Shown: positions 9,072-17,039 of the stretch, piece by piece
Layout: each line of letters starts with the position of its first letter
Numbering within the stretch: position 1 is the stretch's first letter
Source: Nemorincola caseinilytica
GTDB lineage: Bacteria; Bacteroidota; Bacteroidia; Chitinophagales; Chitinophagaceae
Length of the DNA stretch: 64,000 nt
Direction: 5' to 3'
Assembly (NCBI RefSeq): GCF_039540515.1
Contig: NZ_BAABFA010000008.1
Location: 248,001 to 312,000 of the forward strand
Notes under the pieces: model-generated
Told to the model about the DNA's origin: nothing
Database searches by the model: none
The model's input: the letters and a program-made list of their open reading frames with translations, nothing else
Program-made: the position numbers and the translations under genes

Positions 9072-9947
9072 TCATTTTAGGTCCATCTCTATTTCTTTCG
9101 TCTTTGGGGTCTTATCGTTGGTCTGCAGGGTATATACGGCCCTCAGCTTTCCTTTTTTGGGGTCGAAGTTCTTTTCCTCGTCCAGCTCTACCCTGAACCT
9201 GCGCAGTGCATTGGGGGTATACACGCCCAGGCCTTTTACGGTCTTCATGGTCACCTGCTTGCCTGTTGGCGGCACATAGTATACCATCAGGTCGCCGTAT
9301 ACCGACATGCTGCCACTACGGTTGAAGGTGACGCCCATCACATACTTGTTGTTCTCGTAGGCCAGCTTCATATCGCTCAGGCTCACATCGGCATTATTGT
9401 CGCCATTGCGTATTATCACCGGTATCGTTATCCCGAAGATGGGTTTGAGCTGTATAGATATGCTGGCGCTGTCCTTTTTGCTGGGGGCATCGCCCAGGGG
9501 CCTTTCTTCCGGCACTGCGCGAAAGTACAGGTGCGAGCGGTATTCGCCCGGAGTCATCTGGCTGGTCTTCATCAGTTGCACCTTCACCACCTGCGACTCA
9601 TTGGGTGCCAGTACCACCTTGCGCGGAAAGAAACGCATATATGGCCCTGCGAATAGCTGGCCACTGTCAGGCGTGGTTATGGTCTCGAAAGAGCCGTCCT
9701 CCTTCATGCGTATGTCCACTATCGATACCGCATATACAGCAGTATCCTTGCCCACATTGGCCAGGCTTATCTCCTGCGATTTCTTATTGCCTTCGAACAC
9801 CACACGCAGCGGCGATATCAGGAGGTCGCCCTGTGCATAAGCGCCGGCAAGAGAAGAAATTATCAGTAATGCGGTAAGTGCCAATTTTTTGGCAAAAAGA
9901 GAAGGGTACGAGAAGTGTTGTGTTGTAGTGCGGCGTATCATGCTCAT
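9072..9947 (-). CDS. PapD-like periplasmic pilus-assembly chaperone
   Basis: A 291-residue exported protein with the two Ig-like domains of pilus chaperones. After a signal peptide ending LAGAYAQ, the first domain begins DLLISPLRVVFEGNKKSQ, where the arginine is the conserved subunit-anchoring residue of the family. The G1 region reads LAPNESQVVKVQLMK, then TPGEYRSHLYFRAVPEE, matching the conserved chaperone pattern and especially the GEYRSHL form of archaic systems. The second domain ends near KTKEIEMDLK. Chaperones of this type complete the fold of incomplete pilin subunits and hand them to the usher. It sits between two DUF4402 genes and 627 bases upstream of the usher gene. Confidence 0.88.
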   Translation of the reverse strand: MSMIRRTTTQHFSYPSLFAKKLALTALLIISSLAGAYAQGDLLISPLRVVFEGNKKSQEISLANVGKDTAVYAVSIVDIRMKEDGSFETITTPDSGQLFAGPYMRFFPRKVVLAPNESQVVKVQLMKTSQMTPGEYRSHLYFRAVPEERPLGDAPSKKDSASISIQLKPIFGITIPVIIRNGDNNADVSLSDMKLAYENNKYVMGVTFNRSGSMSVYGDLMVYYVPPTGKQVTMKTVKGLGVYTPNALRRFRVELDEEKNFDPKKGKLRAVYTLQTNDKTPKTKEIEMDLK

Positions 9948-9963
9948 GTATCCGTAATTTTTT

Positions 9964-9980
9964 AAAGACCAAAGGTCTTA
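9964..9980 (-). promoter_or_regulatory. Small intercistronic hairpin
   Basis: AAGACC / GGTCTT with a 3-base loop lies in the 77-base gap between the first subunit gene and the chaperone gene. Stem-loops here in other pilus operons raise the amount of subunit mRNA over chaperone mRNA. This one is short, so that role is only a suggestion. Confidence 0.3.
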
Positions 9981-10024
9981 AATATTACTGTTACATTCAC
10001 CGGTAGGCTGCCCCTTTATCGAAC

Positions 10025-10546
10025 TTAATTATAGTTCACGGTCACAGGCAGTGCCGAGGCATTGGTATATGTACCCGGCGCCTGAGCGGCAGTTATGTTG
10101 AGCGTTGCTCCTACTTTCAGTATCTGCGAGCCCGTAGCATCCAGGGTGCCCGTGGCAGATGGTATACTTGTAAAGGCATCTATCAGCAGGGCGGCCGTTC
10201 CCGGCCCAGAGATGATAGCGCTCTCCGGCAATGTAATAGCGTATGTAAAGCCCGGTGCACCTGCTACAGTAAAACCTGCAGCCGACACTACGCCCGAAGC
10301 CGCCGGCAAAGTTACACCACTACCACCGGTAGTGCGCATCCCATCGGGAGACAGTATCACTGCTCCCCCTGTAGTGGACGATACCGCGGCATTGCCGAAG
10401 TTCATATCCACGTTCTTTGCAAGGCTTATGGGCGCTACGACACTCGCAGAGGCCGATGCAAGGGCCGTATGCTGTGCTTTGCACACTTGCCCGCAGCACA
10501 CCAGCACCGCCGCTACCAATATCGTTCTTACACTTTTATTGTTCAT
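10025..10546 (-). CDS. DUF4402 protein, probable major pilus subunit (first gene of operon)
   Basis: A 173-residue exported protein: a signal peptide (MNNKSVRTILVAAVLVCC, then GQVCKAQ) followed by a single DUF4402 domain covering most of the mature chain. Typical motifs are KNVDMNFGNAAVS, TGGAVILSPDGMRTTGG and the alanine-rich middle. The C-terminus APGTYTNASALPVTVNYN shows the G-x-Y ... VTV-x-Y ending seen in the last strand of pilins assembled by chaperone/usher systems. As the promoter-proximal gene with a normal -7 box, it is the best candidate for the abundant subunit. The two DUF4402 paralogues differ a lot in sequence, so shaft and tip roles are possible. Domain call is firm; pilin role is inferred. 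Confidence 0.82.
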   Translation of the reverse strand: MNNKSVRTILVAAVLVCCGQVCKAQHTALASASASVVAPISLAKNVDMNFGNAAVSSTTGGAVILSPDGMRTTGGSGVTLPAASGVVSAAGFTVAGAPGFTYAITLPESAIISGPGTAALLIDAFTSIPSATGTLDATGSQILKVGATLNITAAQAPGTYTNASALPVTVNYN

Positions 10547-10592
10547 TTTGCCTTGTTACCTGTCATATCTGTTATACACAGATGTTACATAA

Positions 10593-10600
10593 CAAAGCTA
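10593..10600 (-). promoter_or_regulatory. -7 promoter box of the DUF4402 operon (TAGCTTTG on minus strand)
   Basis: Exact TAnnTTTG match on the minus strand, 46 bases before the ATG at 10546. It suggests the operon starts with its own housekeeping-type promoter rather than only by read-through from the response-regulator gene upstream. Confidence 0.55.
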
Positions 10601-10667
10601 CGAAAAACTTATTCGAATGTTAATAGTTAACAAAGGTCTTTTTTATGCATTGTTTTTTTGATGCCTT

Positions 10668-11057
10668 TTATGCTGCATGCTGTATGGTAGCCAGTATGTC
10701 GCTTATCATTTCCAGGTCTTTTTCTCCTTTCTTTATGAAGGCATAGGCACCATATTTTTTGGCGTCCTCGGCTATTTTCTTATCCTCATTGCCCGATATG
10801 ATGAGCAGGCGTATGTTGGGGGCATACTGCTTTATTATCTGCATCGTGTCCAGCCCGTTCAGCGGCTGCATATCATAGTCCAGAAATATCACATCGGGCG
10901 AAAGGTCCAGTTTCTTTATGCAATCGAAACCATTATCGAAAAGTACATTATTACTATATCCAAGGTTCAGCAAGTGCTGGCGATAGAGCATACGGCTAAA
11001 ATGGTCGTCATCAACTATAAAAAATTTCAATTTGTTCGGCTTTTCCACTTCTATCAT
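10668..11057 (-). CDS. Single-domain response regulator (CheY-like receiver)
   Basis: A 129-residue protein consisting only of a receiver domain. The acidic pocket is VDDDHFSR near residues 15-22, the phospho-acceptor aspartate is in VIFLDYDMQPLNG, the switch residue region is LLIISGNED, and the conserved lysine is in FIKKGEKD. No output domain follows, so it acts by protein-protein contact or as a phosphorelay intermediate. It is divergent from the NtrC-type regulator gene (148 bases between starts) and points toward the DUF4402 pilus operon 121 bases downstream. The receiver of the neighbouring NtrC protein is similar, consistent with sharing one kinase. Confidence 0.88.
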   Translation of the reverse strand: MIEVEKPNKLKFFIVDDDHFSRMLYRQHLLNLGYSNNVLFDNGFDCIKKLDLSPDVIFLDYDMQPLNGLDTMQIIKQYAPNIRLLIISGNEDKKIAEDAKKYGAYAFIKKGEKDLEMISDILATIQHAA

Positions 11058-11204
11058 TTTGCTACTCTCTATCCGATCATGTGCCAGAAATTTTATTTGC
11101 TGATTATCAATTAGTTAAGACTAATGTCAATGCCCTTTGCTTCCATGTGGTAGATGTGTTTTCCAAAATTCGGAGATCAGCATCTTTTTTATTATTTTCG
11201 CTGT

Positions 11205-12560
11205 ATGGAACAATTCCGGATATTTATCGTAGAGGACGATCCCTGGTATGGCGAGATACTTGCATACCATCTGTCGCTCAATCCCGATCATGAGATCCAC
11301 AGGTTCACATCGGGCAAGGACTGCCTGGCCAATCTTTCCAAAAAGCCCGGCCTCATCAGTATCGATTACTCCCTGCCCGATATAAACGGCGTAGAGCTGC
11401 TGAACAAGATAAAGCAGTACAACCCCGATATACCCGTTGTGGTCATAAGTGGCCAGGAAGATGTAAGCACCGCTGTAGAGCTGCTGAAAAAGGGCGCTTC
11501 CGATTATTTCATAAAAGACAACAATACCAAAGAGCTGCTCTGGAACGCCATCACACGCATTCGTGAGCACCAGTCGCTGAAGAAGGAAGTGGAAGAGCTG
11601 AAAGAAGAGCTCGGCCACAAGTACGACTTCAGCCATGCCATAAAGGGCAATAGCCGCGCCATGACGCGCATATTCACCTTTCTCGAAAAGGCCGCCCGTA
11701 CCAACATCAACGTATCGGTGAACGGGGAAACAGGTACAGGTAAAGAGGTGATAGCAAAGGCCATACACTACAACTCCGAGCGCAAGAAGAAGCCCTTTGT
11801 GGCCGTGAACATGGCGGCCATACCCAAAGAGCTCATAGAGAGCGAGCTGTTCGGGCACGAGAAGGGCGCCTTTACCGGCGCCATGGCGCGCAAGGCCGGC
11901 AAGTTCGAGGAGGCCAACAAGGGCACCATATTCCTGGATGAGATAGCCGAGCTGGACCTGAGCCTGCAGAGCAAGATACTGCGTGTGCTGCAGGAGCGCG
12001 AGCTGGTACGCGTAGGTGGCAACGAGAAGGTGTCGCTGGATGTGCGCCTCATAGTGGCCACCCACAAGAACCTGCTGGATGAGGTGAAGAAAGGCACCTT
12101 TCGCGAAGACCTCTTCTACCGTGTAATGGGCCTGCCCATAGAGCTGCCACCCCTGCGCGAGCGTGGCGACGATGTGCTGCTGCTGGCTAAGTTCTTCCTC
12201 GATGAGTTCTGCAAAAGCAACAAGATGCCTGCCATGACCATATCGCCAGAGGGCAAGGAAAAACTAATGAAGTACAACTATCCCGGCAATGTGCGCGAGC
12301 TGAAGGCCGTAATAGAGCTATCGGCCGTGATGGGCGATGGCTCTTCCATAAATGCCGATGATATCTTTTTTGCCAGCGCCTCTTCGGGCGATATACTGTC
12401 CAGTGTAGAGAAAACGCTGAAGGAGTACACTATAGATATCATTCAGCATTTTCTGAAGAAGTACGACAACAATGTGCTGAAAGTGGCCGACAAGCTGGAT
12501 ATAGGCAAGTCTACCATTTACAAGATGATCCAGAACAACGAGATAACGATAAACAACTGA
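11205..12560 (+). CDS. NtrC-family sigma-54-dependent response regulator
   Basis: A 451-residue transcription activator. It has an N-terminal receiver (about 1-118, Asp54 in ISIDYSLPD, Lys in YFIKDNN), a short coiled linker, then an AAA+ domain (about 145-375). The AAA+ domain carries Walker A GETGTGKE and the sigma-54 contact loop GAFTGA near residue 220. A Fis-type helix-turn-helix ends the protein (VADKLDIGKSTIYKMI). The intact GAFTGA means it should remodel sigma-54 RNA polymerase. The ATG at 11205 is chosen over one at 11154, since it starts directly at the receiver. The kinase gene follows 10 bases downstream, so the two are co-transcribed. Likely targets are the neighbouring pilus operon or response regulator, but I found no clear -24/-12 promoter. 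Confidence 0.92.
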   Translation: MEQFRIFIVEDDPWYGEILAYHLSLNPDHEIHRFTSGKDCLANLSKKPGLISIDYSLPDINGVELLNKIKQYNPDIPVVVISGQEDVSTAVELLKKGASDYFIKDNNTKELLWNAITRIREHQSLKKEVEELKEELGHKYDFSHAIKGNSRAMTRIFTFLEKAARTNINVSVNGETGTGKEVIAKAIHYNSERKKKPFVAVNMAAIPKELIESELFGHEKGAFTGAMARKAGKFEEANKGTIFLDEIAELDLSLQSKILRVLQERELVRVGGNEKVSLDVRLIVATHKNLLDEVKKGTFREDLFYRVMGLPIELPPLRERGDDVLLLAKFFLDEFCKSNKMPAMTISPEGKEKLMKYNYPGNVRELKAVIELSAVMGDGSSINADDIFFASASSGDILSSVEKTLKEYTIDIIQHFLKKYDNNVLKVADKLDIGKSTIYKMIQNNEITINN

Positions 12561-12570
12561 TCTATCAGTG

Positions 12571-15477
12571 ATGACCATCAAGGCCTTACAGGAGGAATTG
12601 GAAAAAGAGCGGGCCATATTGCGGTCGGCCAGGAACAGGATAGCCATTCAGAACAAAGAGCTGGAGATGCTGCGGGCAAAGGTCTCTGAGCCTGCTGATG
12701 CAGGCAAGGGTGCCGCAGTGTGCGGCAATGGGGGCGTGCTGTTCTCCAGCCTCATCGCCGATCTGGACAATAGCATACTCGCGCTTGATGAGCATCGCAA
12801 TATAGTGGCGCTCAACGATGCCTTCTGTCGGCGTTTCGGGCTCCGTAGCGATCGTGAGGCGCTTGGCGGCAAAAGCGCAGGCCCCGTGCTGGAGCATGTG
12901 AAGGCCCAGCTCAAGGACCCGGCCCTCTTCATGGCCGGGGTAGAGCATGTATATAGCGGGCAAACAGAGACCACATCGGAAGAGCTGACCATGCAGAACG
13001 GCCAGATATTCAGTTGCGAATACATACCCGTACTGCAGGGCGGCAGGCCCATGGGCTGCATACTGAAGCTGACGGATGTGACCCGGAACAAGACCATCAG
13101 CGATACATTCGACAACCAGCGAAAATTTTACGAGCAGATACTGAGCAACATACCTGCCGACATAGTGGTAATGTCGGCCGATAACAGGTATCTCTACGTC
13201 AATCCTATGGCCGTAAGCAAACCCCAGCTGCGCAAATGGATGATAGGTAAGACCCACGAAGAGTATAGCCTGTATACCAACAAGCCGATGCAGATATACG
13301 AGAACAGGAAAAAGATGTTCGATACAGTGGCCGAGACCAAGACCAAAAAGGAATGGGAAGAGCGCATGGTAAGGGATGATGGCGAAGTAGTGAACCACCT
13401 GCGCATACTGTACCCAGTGCTGGATAGCAATGGCGATATAGAGCTCATCATCGGTTATGGGGTGAACATCACAGAGCGCAAGCGCATAGAAGAGCGCATA
13501 GTGCAGAGCGAGGAAAAATACAGGAGCATCATAGAGAAGATGAACCTGGGCATGATAGAGATGGATGCCGACGACCGTATCATATACGCCAATAAGCGTT
13601 TTTGCACTATGAGCGGCTACGAGCTCAGCGAGCTTATTTCGCGAAAGGCCACAGACATGTTCCTGCAGGGGCCCGAGCTGAAGAAGACCCGCGCGCAGAT
13701 ATCGAAGCGCAAGTACGAAATAACACACAACTACGAGCTGAGCGTAAAGACCAAGACCGGCGACGAGCAGTGGTGGCTCACCAGCGCCACGCCCCTTGTG
13801 AGCGAGGACGGCCAGCAGCACGGCACTATCAGTATACACCTCGATATCACCGAGCAGAAAAAGATGGCAGAGCAGCTGCGCCTAGCCAAGCAGCTGACAG
13901 ACCGCTCCCTGCGGTCGAAGGATGTCTTCCTCACCAACATGAGCCACGAGATACGTACACCGCTCAATGCCATAATGGGCCTGGGCCGGCTACTCTCCAA
14001 GAGCGACCTGGACAAGCAGCAAAAAGACTACCTCAACGGTATAGAGAGCGCATCGGCCATATTGCTGGGCATCATAAATGATGTGCTCGACTTCTCAAAG
14101 ATAGAGGCAGGCAAGATCACCATAGAGCAGATAGGCTTCAACCTGGAGACCATTATGCAGCAGACCACCAGTGTGCTGGAGCATAAGGCCGAGGAGAAGG
14201 GCCTCACCCTCACCTACGATGTGGACTCGCGCATAGCACCCGTTTTCATAGGCGATCCCTACAGGCTCAACCAGGTGTTCATGAACATGATCAGCAATGC
14301 CATCAAGTTCACCGAGAAGGGCTCTGTGTGGATGAATGCCACACTGCTCAGCGAGACCGATGGTGTGCAGAAGATACTCGTGGTCATAGAAGATACAGGT
14401 GTAGGCATCCGCAAGGAATACCTCGATACCATATTCGACAAGTTCACGCAGGAGGACGAGACCGTGGGGCGCAAGTTCGGCGGCACCGGTCTGGGCATGA
14501 GCATCACCAAGCAGCTTATGGAGCTCATGGGTGGGCAGATAAGCATAGAGAGCGAGAAGAACGTAGGTACCACCATATCCCTCATCTTCAGCTTTAAGGT
14601 AGGTACGGCCAGGGTGTTCGAAAAGAAGCGCACCATAAAGCTCGATACCTACAACATCAACGGTAAGCGCATACTGCTGGTAGAGGACAACAACCTGAAC
14701 CGCCTGCTTGCGCATACCATCCTTGCCGACCATGGCGCTGTGATAGTAGAGGCCGAGAACGGCCAACAGGCCGTGGACATAGTGCGGAAGGAAAAGTTCG
14801 ATATCATTCTCATGGACATACAGATGCCCATTATGGATGGTATGCAGGCCACGCGAATCATACGCGCCGAAATAGATAAGAACATACCCATACTGGCTCT
14901 CACTGCAAATGCTATAAAGAGCTACGAAAAGCAGTTTCTGGATGCCGGTATGAACGACCTCATATCCAAGCCCTACAACGAGTTCAATCTCATCAGGCCC
15001 ATATCTAAGTGGCTAGGTAGACCCGATGATGCTCTGACCTCCCGGCAGGATGCCGATGCCGATGCTGCGCCATCGGTAGGGGCAGCATCTGCCGCTACTG
15101 CGCCCACGATCGCCATACAGGACAACAGTGAGCCCCTTTACGACCTCAGTATGCTCCTCGGCATAGGCCGTGATGATCCGGGTTTCATCATCAAGATGCT
15201 GCAACTGTTCATCTCAGAAACGCCGCCACTCGTCCAAAAGATGACGGAAGCATGTGCCACCGGCGATCTGAAGTCTGTGCGGTATTATGCGCACCGCATG
15301 AAACCATCCATTACCAACCTGGGTATCAAAAGTCTGAAGGACGATGTGTTGAATATAGAGCTGTGCAAGGACAATGATGCCAATGTGGCCATGCAGATAG
15401 CCCGGGTAGAGCAGGTACTGTCGCGCGTGATGCCCGAACTGGAAATGGAAATGGAAAAATTAAGGACCAAGGTCTGA
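12571..15477 (+). CDS. Hybrid sensor histidine kinase with PAS, receiver and HPt domains
   Basis: A 968-residue cytoplasmic-looking kinase; no signal or membrane segment is visible. A short N-terminal coiled coil (about 1-40) is followed by three PAS-type domains (about 60-175, 185-310 and 315-425, the second ending in ITERKRIEER). Next come a dimerisation/phospho-acceptor domain (MSHEIRTPLNA, His near 458) and an ATPase domain (NMISNAIKF, DTGVGI, GGTGLGMSI). A receiver (LMDIQMPIMDG, Asp near 748) and a C-terminal HPt domain (YYAHRMKPSITNLG, His near 907) complete it. This is a full internal phosphorelay, with the HPt as output to the NtrC-type or CheY-like regulator beside it. The start is the ATG overlapping a GTG one codon earlier. 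It is the second gene of an operon with the activator. Confidence 0.92.
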   Translation: MTIKALQEELEKERAILRSARNRIAIQNKELEMLRAKVSEPADAGKGAAVCGNGGVLFSSLIADLDNSILALDEHRNIVALNDAFCRRFGLRSDREALGGKSAGPVLEHVKAQLKDPALFMAGVEHVYSGQTETTSEELTMQNGQIFSCEYIPVLQGGRPMGCILKLTDVTRNKTISDTFDNQRKFYEQILSNIPADIVVMSADNRYLYVNPMAVSKPQLRKWMIGKTHEEYSLYTNKPMQIYENRKKMFDTVAETKTKKEWEERMVRDDGEVVNHLRILYPVLDSNGDIELIIGYGVNITERKRIEERIVQSEEKYRSIIEKMNLGMIEMDADDRIIYANKRFCTMSGYELSELISRKATDMFLQGPELKKTRAQISKRKYEITHNYELSVKTKTGDEQWWLTSATPLVSEDGQQHGTISIHLDITEQKKMAEQLRLAKQLTDRSLRSKDVFLTNMSHEIRTPLNAIMGLGRLLSKSDLDKQQKDYLNGIESASAILLGIINDVLDFSKIEAGKITIEQIGFNLETIMQQTTSVLEHKAEEKGLTLTYDVDSRIAPVFIGDPYRLNQVFMNMISNAIKFTEKGSVWMNATLLSETDGVQKILVVIEDTGVGIRKEYLDTIFDKFTQEDETVGRKFGGTGLGMSITKQLMELMGGQISIESEKNVGTTISLIFSFKVGTARVFEKKRTIKLDTYNINGKRILLVEDNNLNRLLAHTILADHGAVIVEAENGQQAVDIVRKEKFDIILMDIQMPIMDGMQATRIIRAEIDKNIPILALTANAIKSYEKQFLDAGMNDLISKPYNEFNLIRPISKWLGRPDDALTSRQDADADAAPSVGAASAATAPTIAIQDNSEPLYDLSMLLGIGRDDPGFIIKMLQLFISETPPLVQKMTEACATGDLKSVRYYAHRMKPSITNLGIKSLKDDVLNIELCKDNDANVAMQIARVEQVLSRVMPELEMEMEKLRTKV

Positions 15478-15542
15478 TACCACGTCGGTCCTTACTCATC
15501 GCATATAGAACAGGCATTAGTTAGATACTGAGCTTTGTGCCC

Positions 15543-15590
15543 GCAATTCTTGTGTTCCTTGTGTATTCCTTTGCGACCTTTGTGGTAAGG
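15543..15590. repeat. Degenerate CTTTG(C/T)G-type short tandem repeat
   Basis: Four consecutive units of the shape TTCTTGTG, TTCCTTGTG, TTCCTTTGCG and ACCTTTGTGG lie between the kinase gene and bcp. The pattern resembles dispersed intergenic CTTTGCG-type repeats I have seen described in other genomes. No gene is present in this gap. Confidence 0.4.
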
Positions 15591-15641
15591 CAGATATCGC
15601 ATATCCTACTTTAAGTTCATATAGTATAAGACATAACACCA

Positions 15642-16100
15642 ATGCTGCAACAGGGAGACAAAGCGCCCGCATTCAGGGCGGTCGATCAGGATGGGAAACT
15701 GCATACCCTCAAAGACTATAAAGGGCAGAAGATAGCCATTTACTTCTACCCGCAGGACGATACCGAGACCTGCACCAAGCAGGCTTGCAACCTGCGCGAC
15801 AATATAGGCGCGCTGCGCGATAAGGGTATAGTGGTGCTAGGCGTCAGCCCCGATACCGAAAAAAGCCACAAAAAATTCGAGACCAAGTTCTCTCTCCCCT
15901 TCACCCTGCTTGTAGATACCGACCTGAAAATGGCCAAGGCCTTTGGCGTATGGGCGTGGAAGAAATTTATGGGGCGCGAATACTGGGGTATTCTGCGCAC
16001 CACCTTCCTCATCAACGAGAAGGGGCGTATAGACCACGTTATCGAGCGCGTCATCAGCAAGACCCATGCCCAGCAGATAATAGAAAAATGGGGCCTCTGA
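15642..16100 (+). CDS. bcp: Thioredoxin-dependent thiol peroxidase, Bcp/PrxQ family
   Basis: A 152-residue cytoplasmic peroxiredoxin that reduces hydrogen peroxide and organic hydroperoxides using thioredoxin. The family opening is intact (GDKAPAFRAVDQDGK). The active site reads YFYPQDDTETCTKQACNLRD, with the peroxidatic cysteine in TETC and the resolving cysteine five residues later (QAC), the Bcp spacing. Family members usually have TPGC here; the TETC form changes the two residues before the cysteine but keeps the catalytic Thr and Cys. The C-terminal half (LRTTFLINEKGRI) is also typical. It stands alone in its own transcription unit. Confidence 0.92.
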   Translation: MLQQGDKAPAFRAVDQDGKLHTLKDYKGQKIAIYFYPQDDTETCTKQACNLRDNIGALRDKGIVVLGVSPDTEKSHKKFETKFSLPFTLLVDTDLKMAKAFGVWAWKKFMGREYWGILRTTFLINEKGRIDHVIERVISKTHAQQIIEKWGL

Positions 16101-16230
16101 TGCCCGCAATATTGTATCTCATGTGTGAGATATACATTATGCGAAATATAAGATGATGATTATGTTTTATGTAAATAAGTGGTTCACAGCAGATATTGAA
16201 AAAAATAAGTGAAAAAAATAGCAGGATAAT

Positions 16231-16238
16231 TATTTTTG
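16231..16238 (+). promoter_or_regulatory. -7 promoter box (TATTTTTG)
   Basis: Exact TAnnTTTG match in a very AT-rich stretch, 13 bases before the ATG at 16252. Confidence 0.55.
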
Positions 16239-16251
16239 TTATTTTTTTCTT

Positions 16252-16968
16252 ATGAAGCGTATACTACTCATTGCCCTTGTATGCCTGGGCTTTTTCCAGG
16301 GCCACTCCAATAGTTTTTATTTTGCCTGGGACGGCATAGGTTTCACTACCCGGTACAATTACGACATCGGTACCAGCTATGGCGCCTATTATTACAGGGG
16401 CGTGGCGCGTGGCCTTGGCCTTGGTACCTACGAGTTCTACCAGAATTTCAATATGTACTATAGCCGCGAGGTAGGCGCTACGGCCGGGCATACCCTGCGT
16501 TCGCAGATACAGTACCGATTTTTTTCGCCTATGATAGTGGTGCAGCTAAAGCCCTCAGGCCAGTCGCAGATGTACTTCACCGGTGGCATTGGCGAGCTGC
16601 AGAGCAATTCTGTGGCCCTGCACAACAAATGGTCTAGCGCCCCATGGTCGTCAGAGCAGTACGATAGCACCATAGACCTGTCCTCAAAGCTCAATAAGTA
16701 TGTTGTGCGCATGGGGTTCGGGTTCACCCAGTTCCAGAAGCTGGGCGGCATGTTCCAGATGTTCATCAACGAAGACTTCGGTTTCCTTGCCAATCCCATG
16801 GCCGATGTCGCGGACCCTTCCTTCGCCGGCATCAAGACCAATACCGCACGTTTCTATACGCCTGCCTATGTATCCATCCGCATAGGCATAGGCCTCATTA
16901 CCCACTCCAAGGGCAAGCGCTACCCATGGCGCATATACCCCGGCAAGTACGAGGAAAGATATTACTAA
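16252..16968 (+). CDS. Exported beta-barrel-like protein of unknown function
   Basis: A 238-residue protein with a short signal peptide (MKRILLIALVCLGFFQGHS). The mature chain is rich in aromatic residues and glycine in alternating strands, e.g. FYFAWDGIGFTTRYNYD, AYYYRGVARGLGLGTY and RSQIQYRFFSPMIVVQL. It ends with YVSIRIGIGLI before a basic tail. This is the profile of a small outer-membrane beta barrel of 8-12 strands, but I do not recognise a named family. Transcription ends at a strong hairpin 27 bases after the stop. Confidence 0.7.
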   Translation: MKRILLIALVCLGFFQGHSNSFYFAWDGIGFTTRYNYDIGTSYGAYYYRGVARGLGLGTYEFYQNFNMYYSREVGATAGHTLRSQIQYRFFSPMIVVQLKPSGQSQMYFTGGIGELQSNSVALHNKWSSAPWSSEQYDSTIDLSSKLNKYVVRMGFGFTQFQKLGGMFQMFINEDFGFLANPMADVADPSFAGIKTNTARFYTPAYVSIRIGIGLITHSKGKRYPWRIYPGKYEERYY

Positions 16969-16994
16969 AGAACAGCATAATGAGAATATAATAC

Positions 16995-17024
16995 AACGGG
17001 CGTCCCACCACAAGGACGCCCGTT
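16995..17024. terminator. Bidirectional hairpin terminator
   Basis: Perfect 11-base inverted repeat AACGGGCGTCC / GGACGCCCGTT with an 8-base loop, between two convergent genes. Confidence 0.75.
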
Positions 17025-17039
17025 CTATGTATGCTTCAT

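Noticed and set aside
9964..9980. Strong terminator between the first DUF4402 gene and the chaperone gene.
   Set aside because: The hairpin has only a 6-base stem and no T tract in the right place, so at most it is an attenuator or RNA-processing site.
11071..11086. A TGGCAC-N5-CGGA sequence on the minus strand before the single-receiver gene, resembling a sigma-54 promoter.
   Set aside because: The -24 half matches but the -12 half (should be TTGC) does not, and spacing would leave almost no leader.
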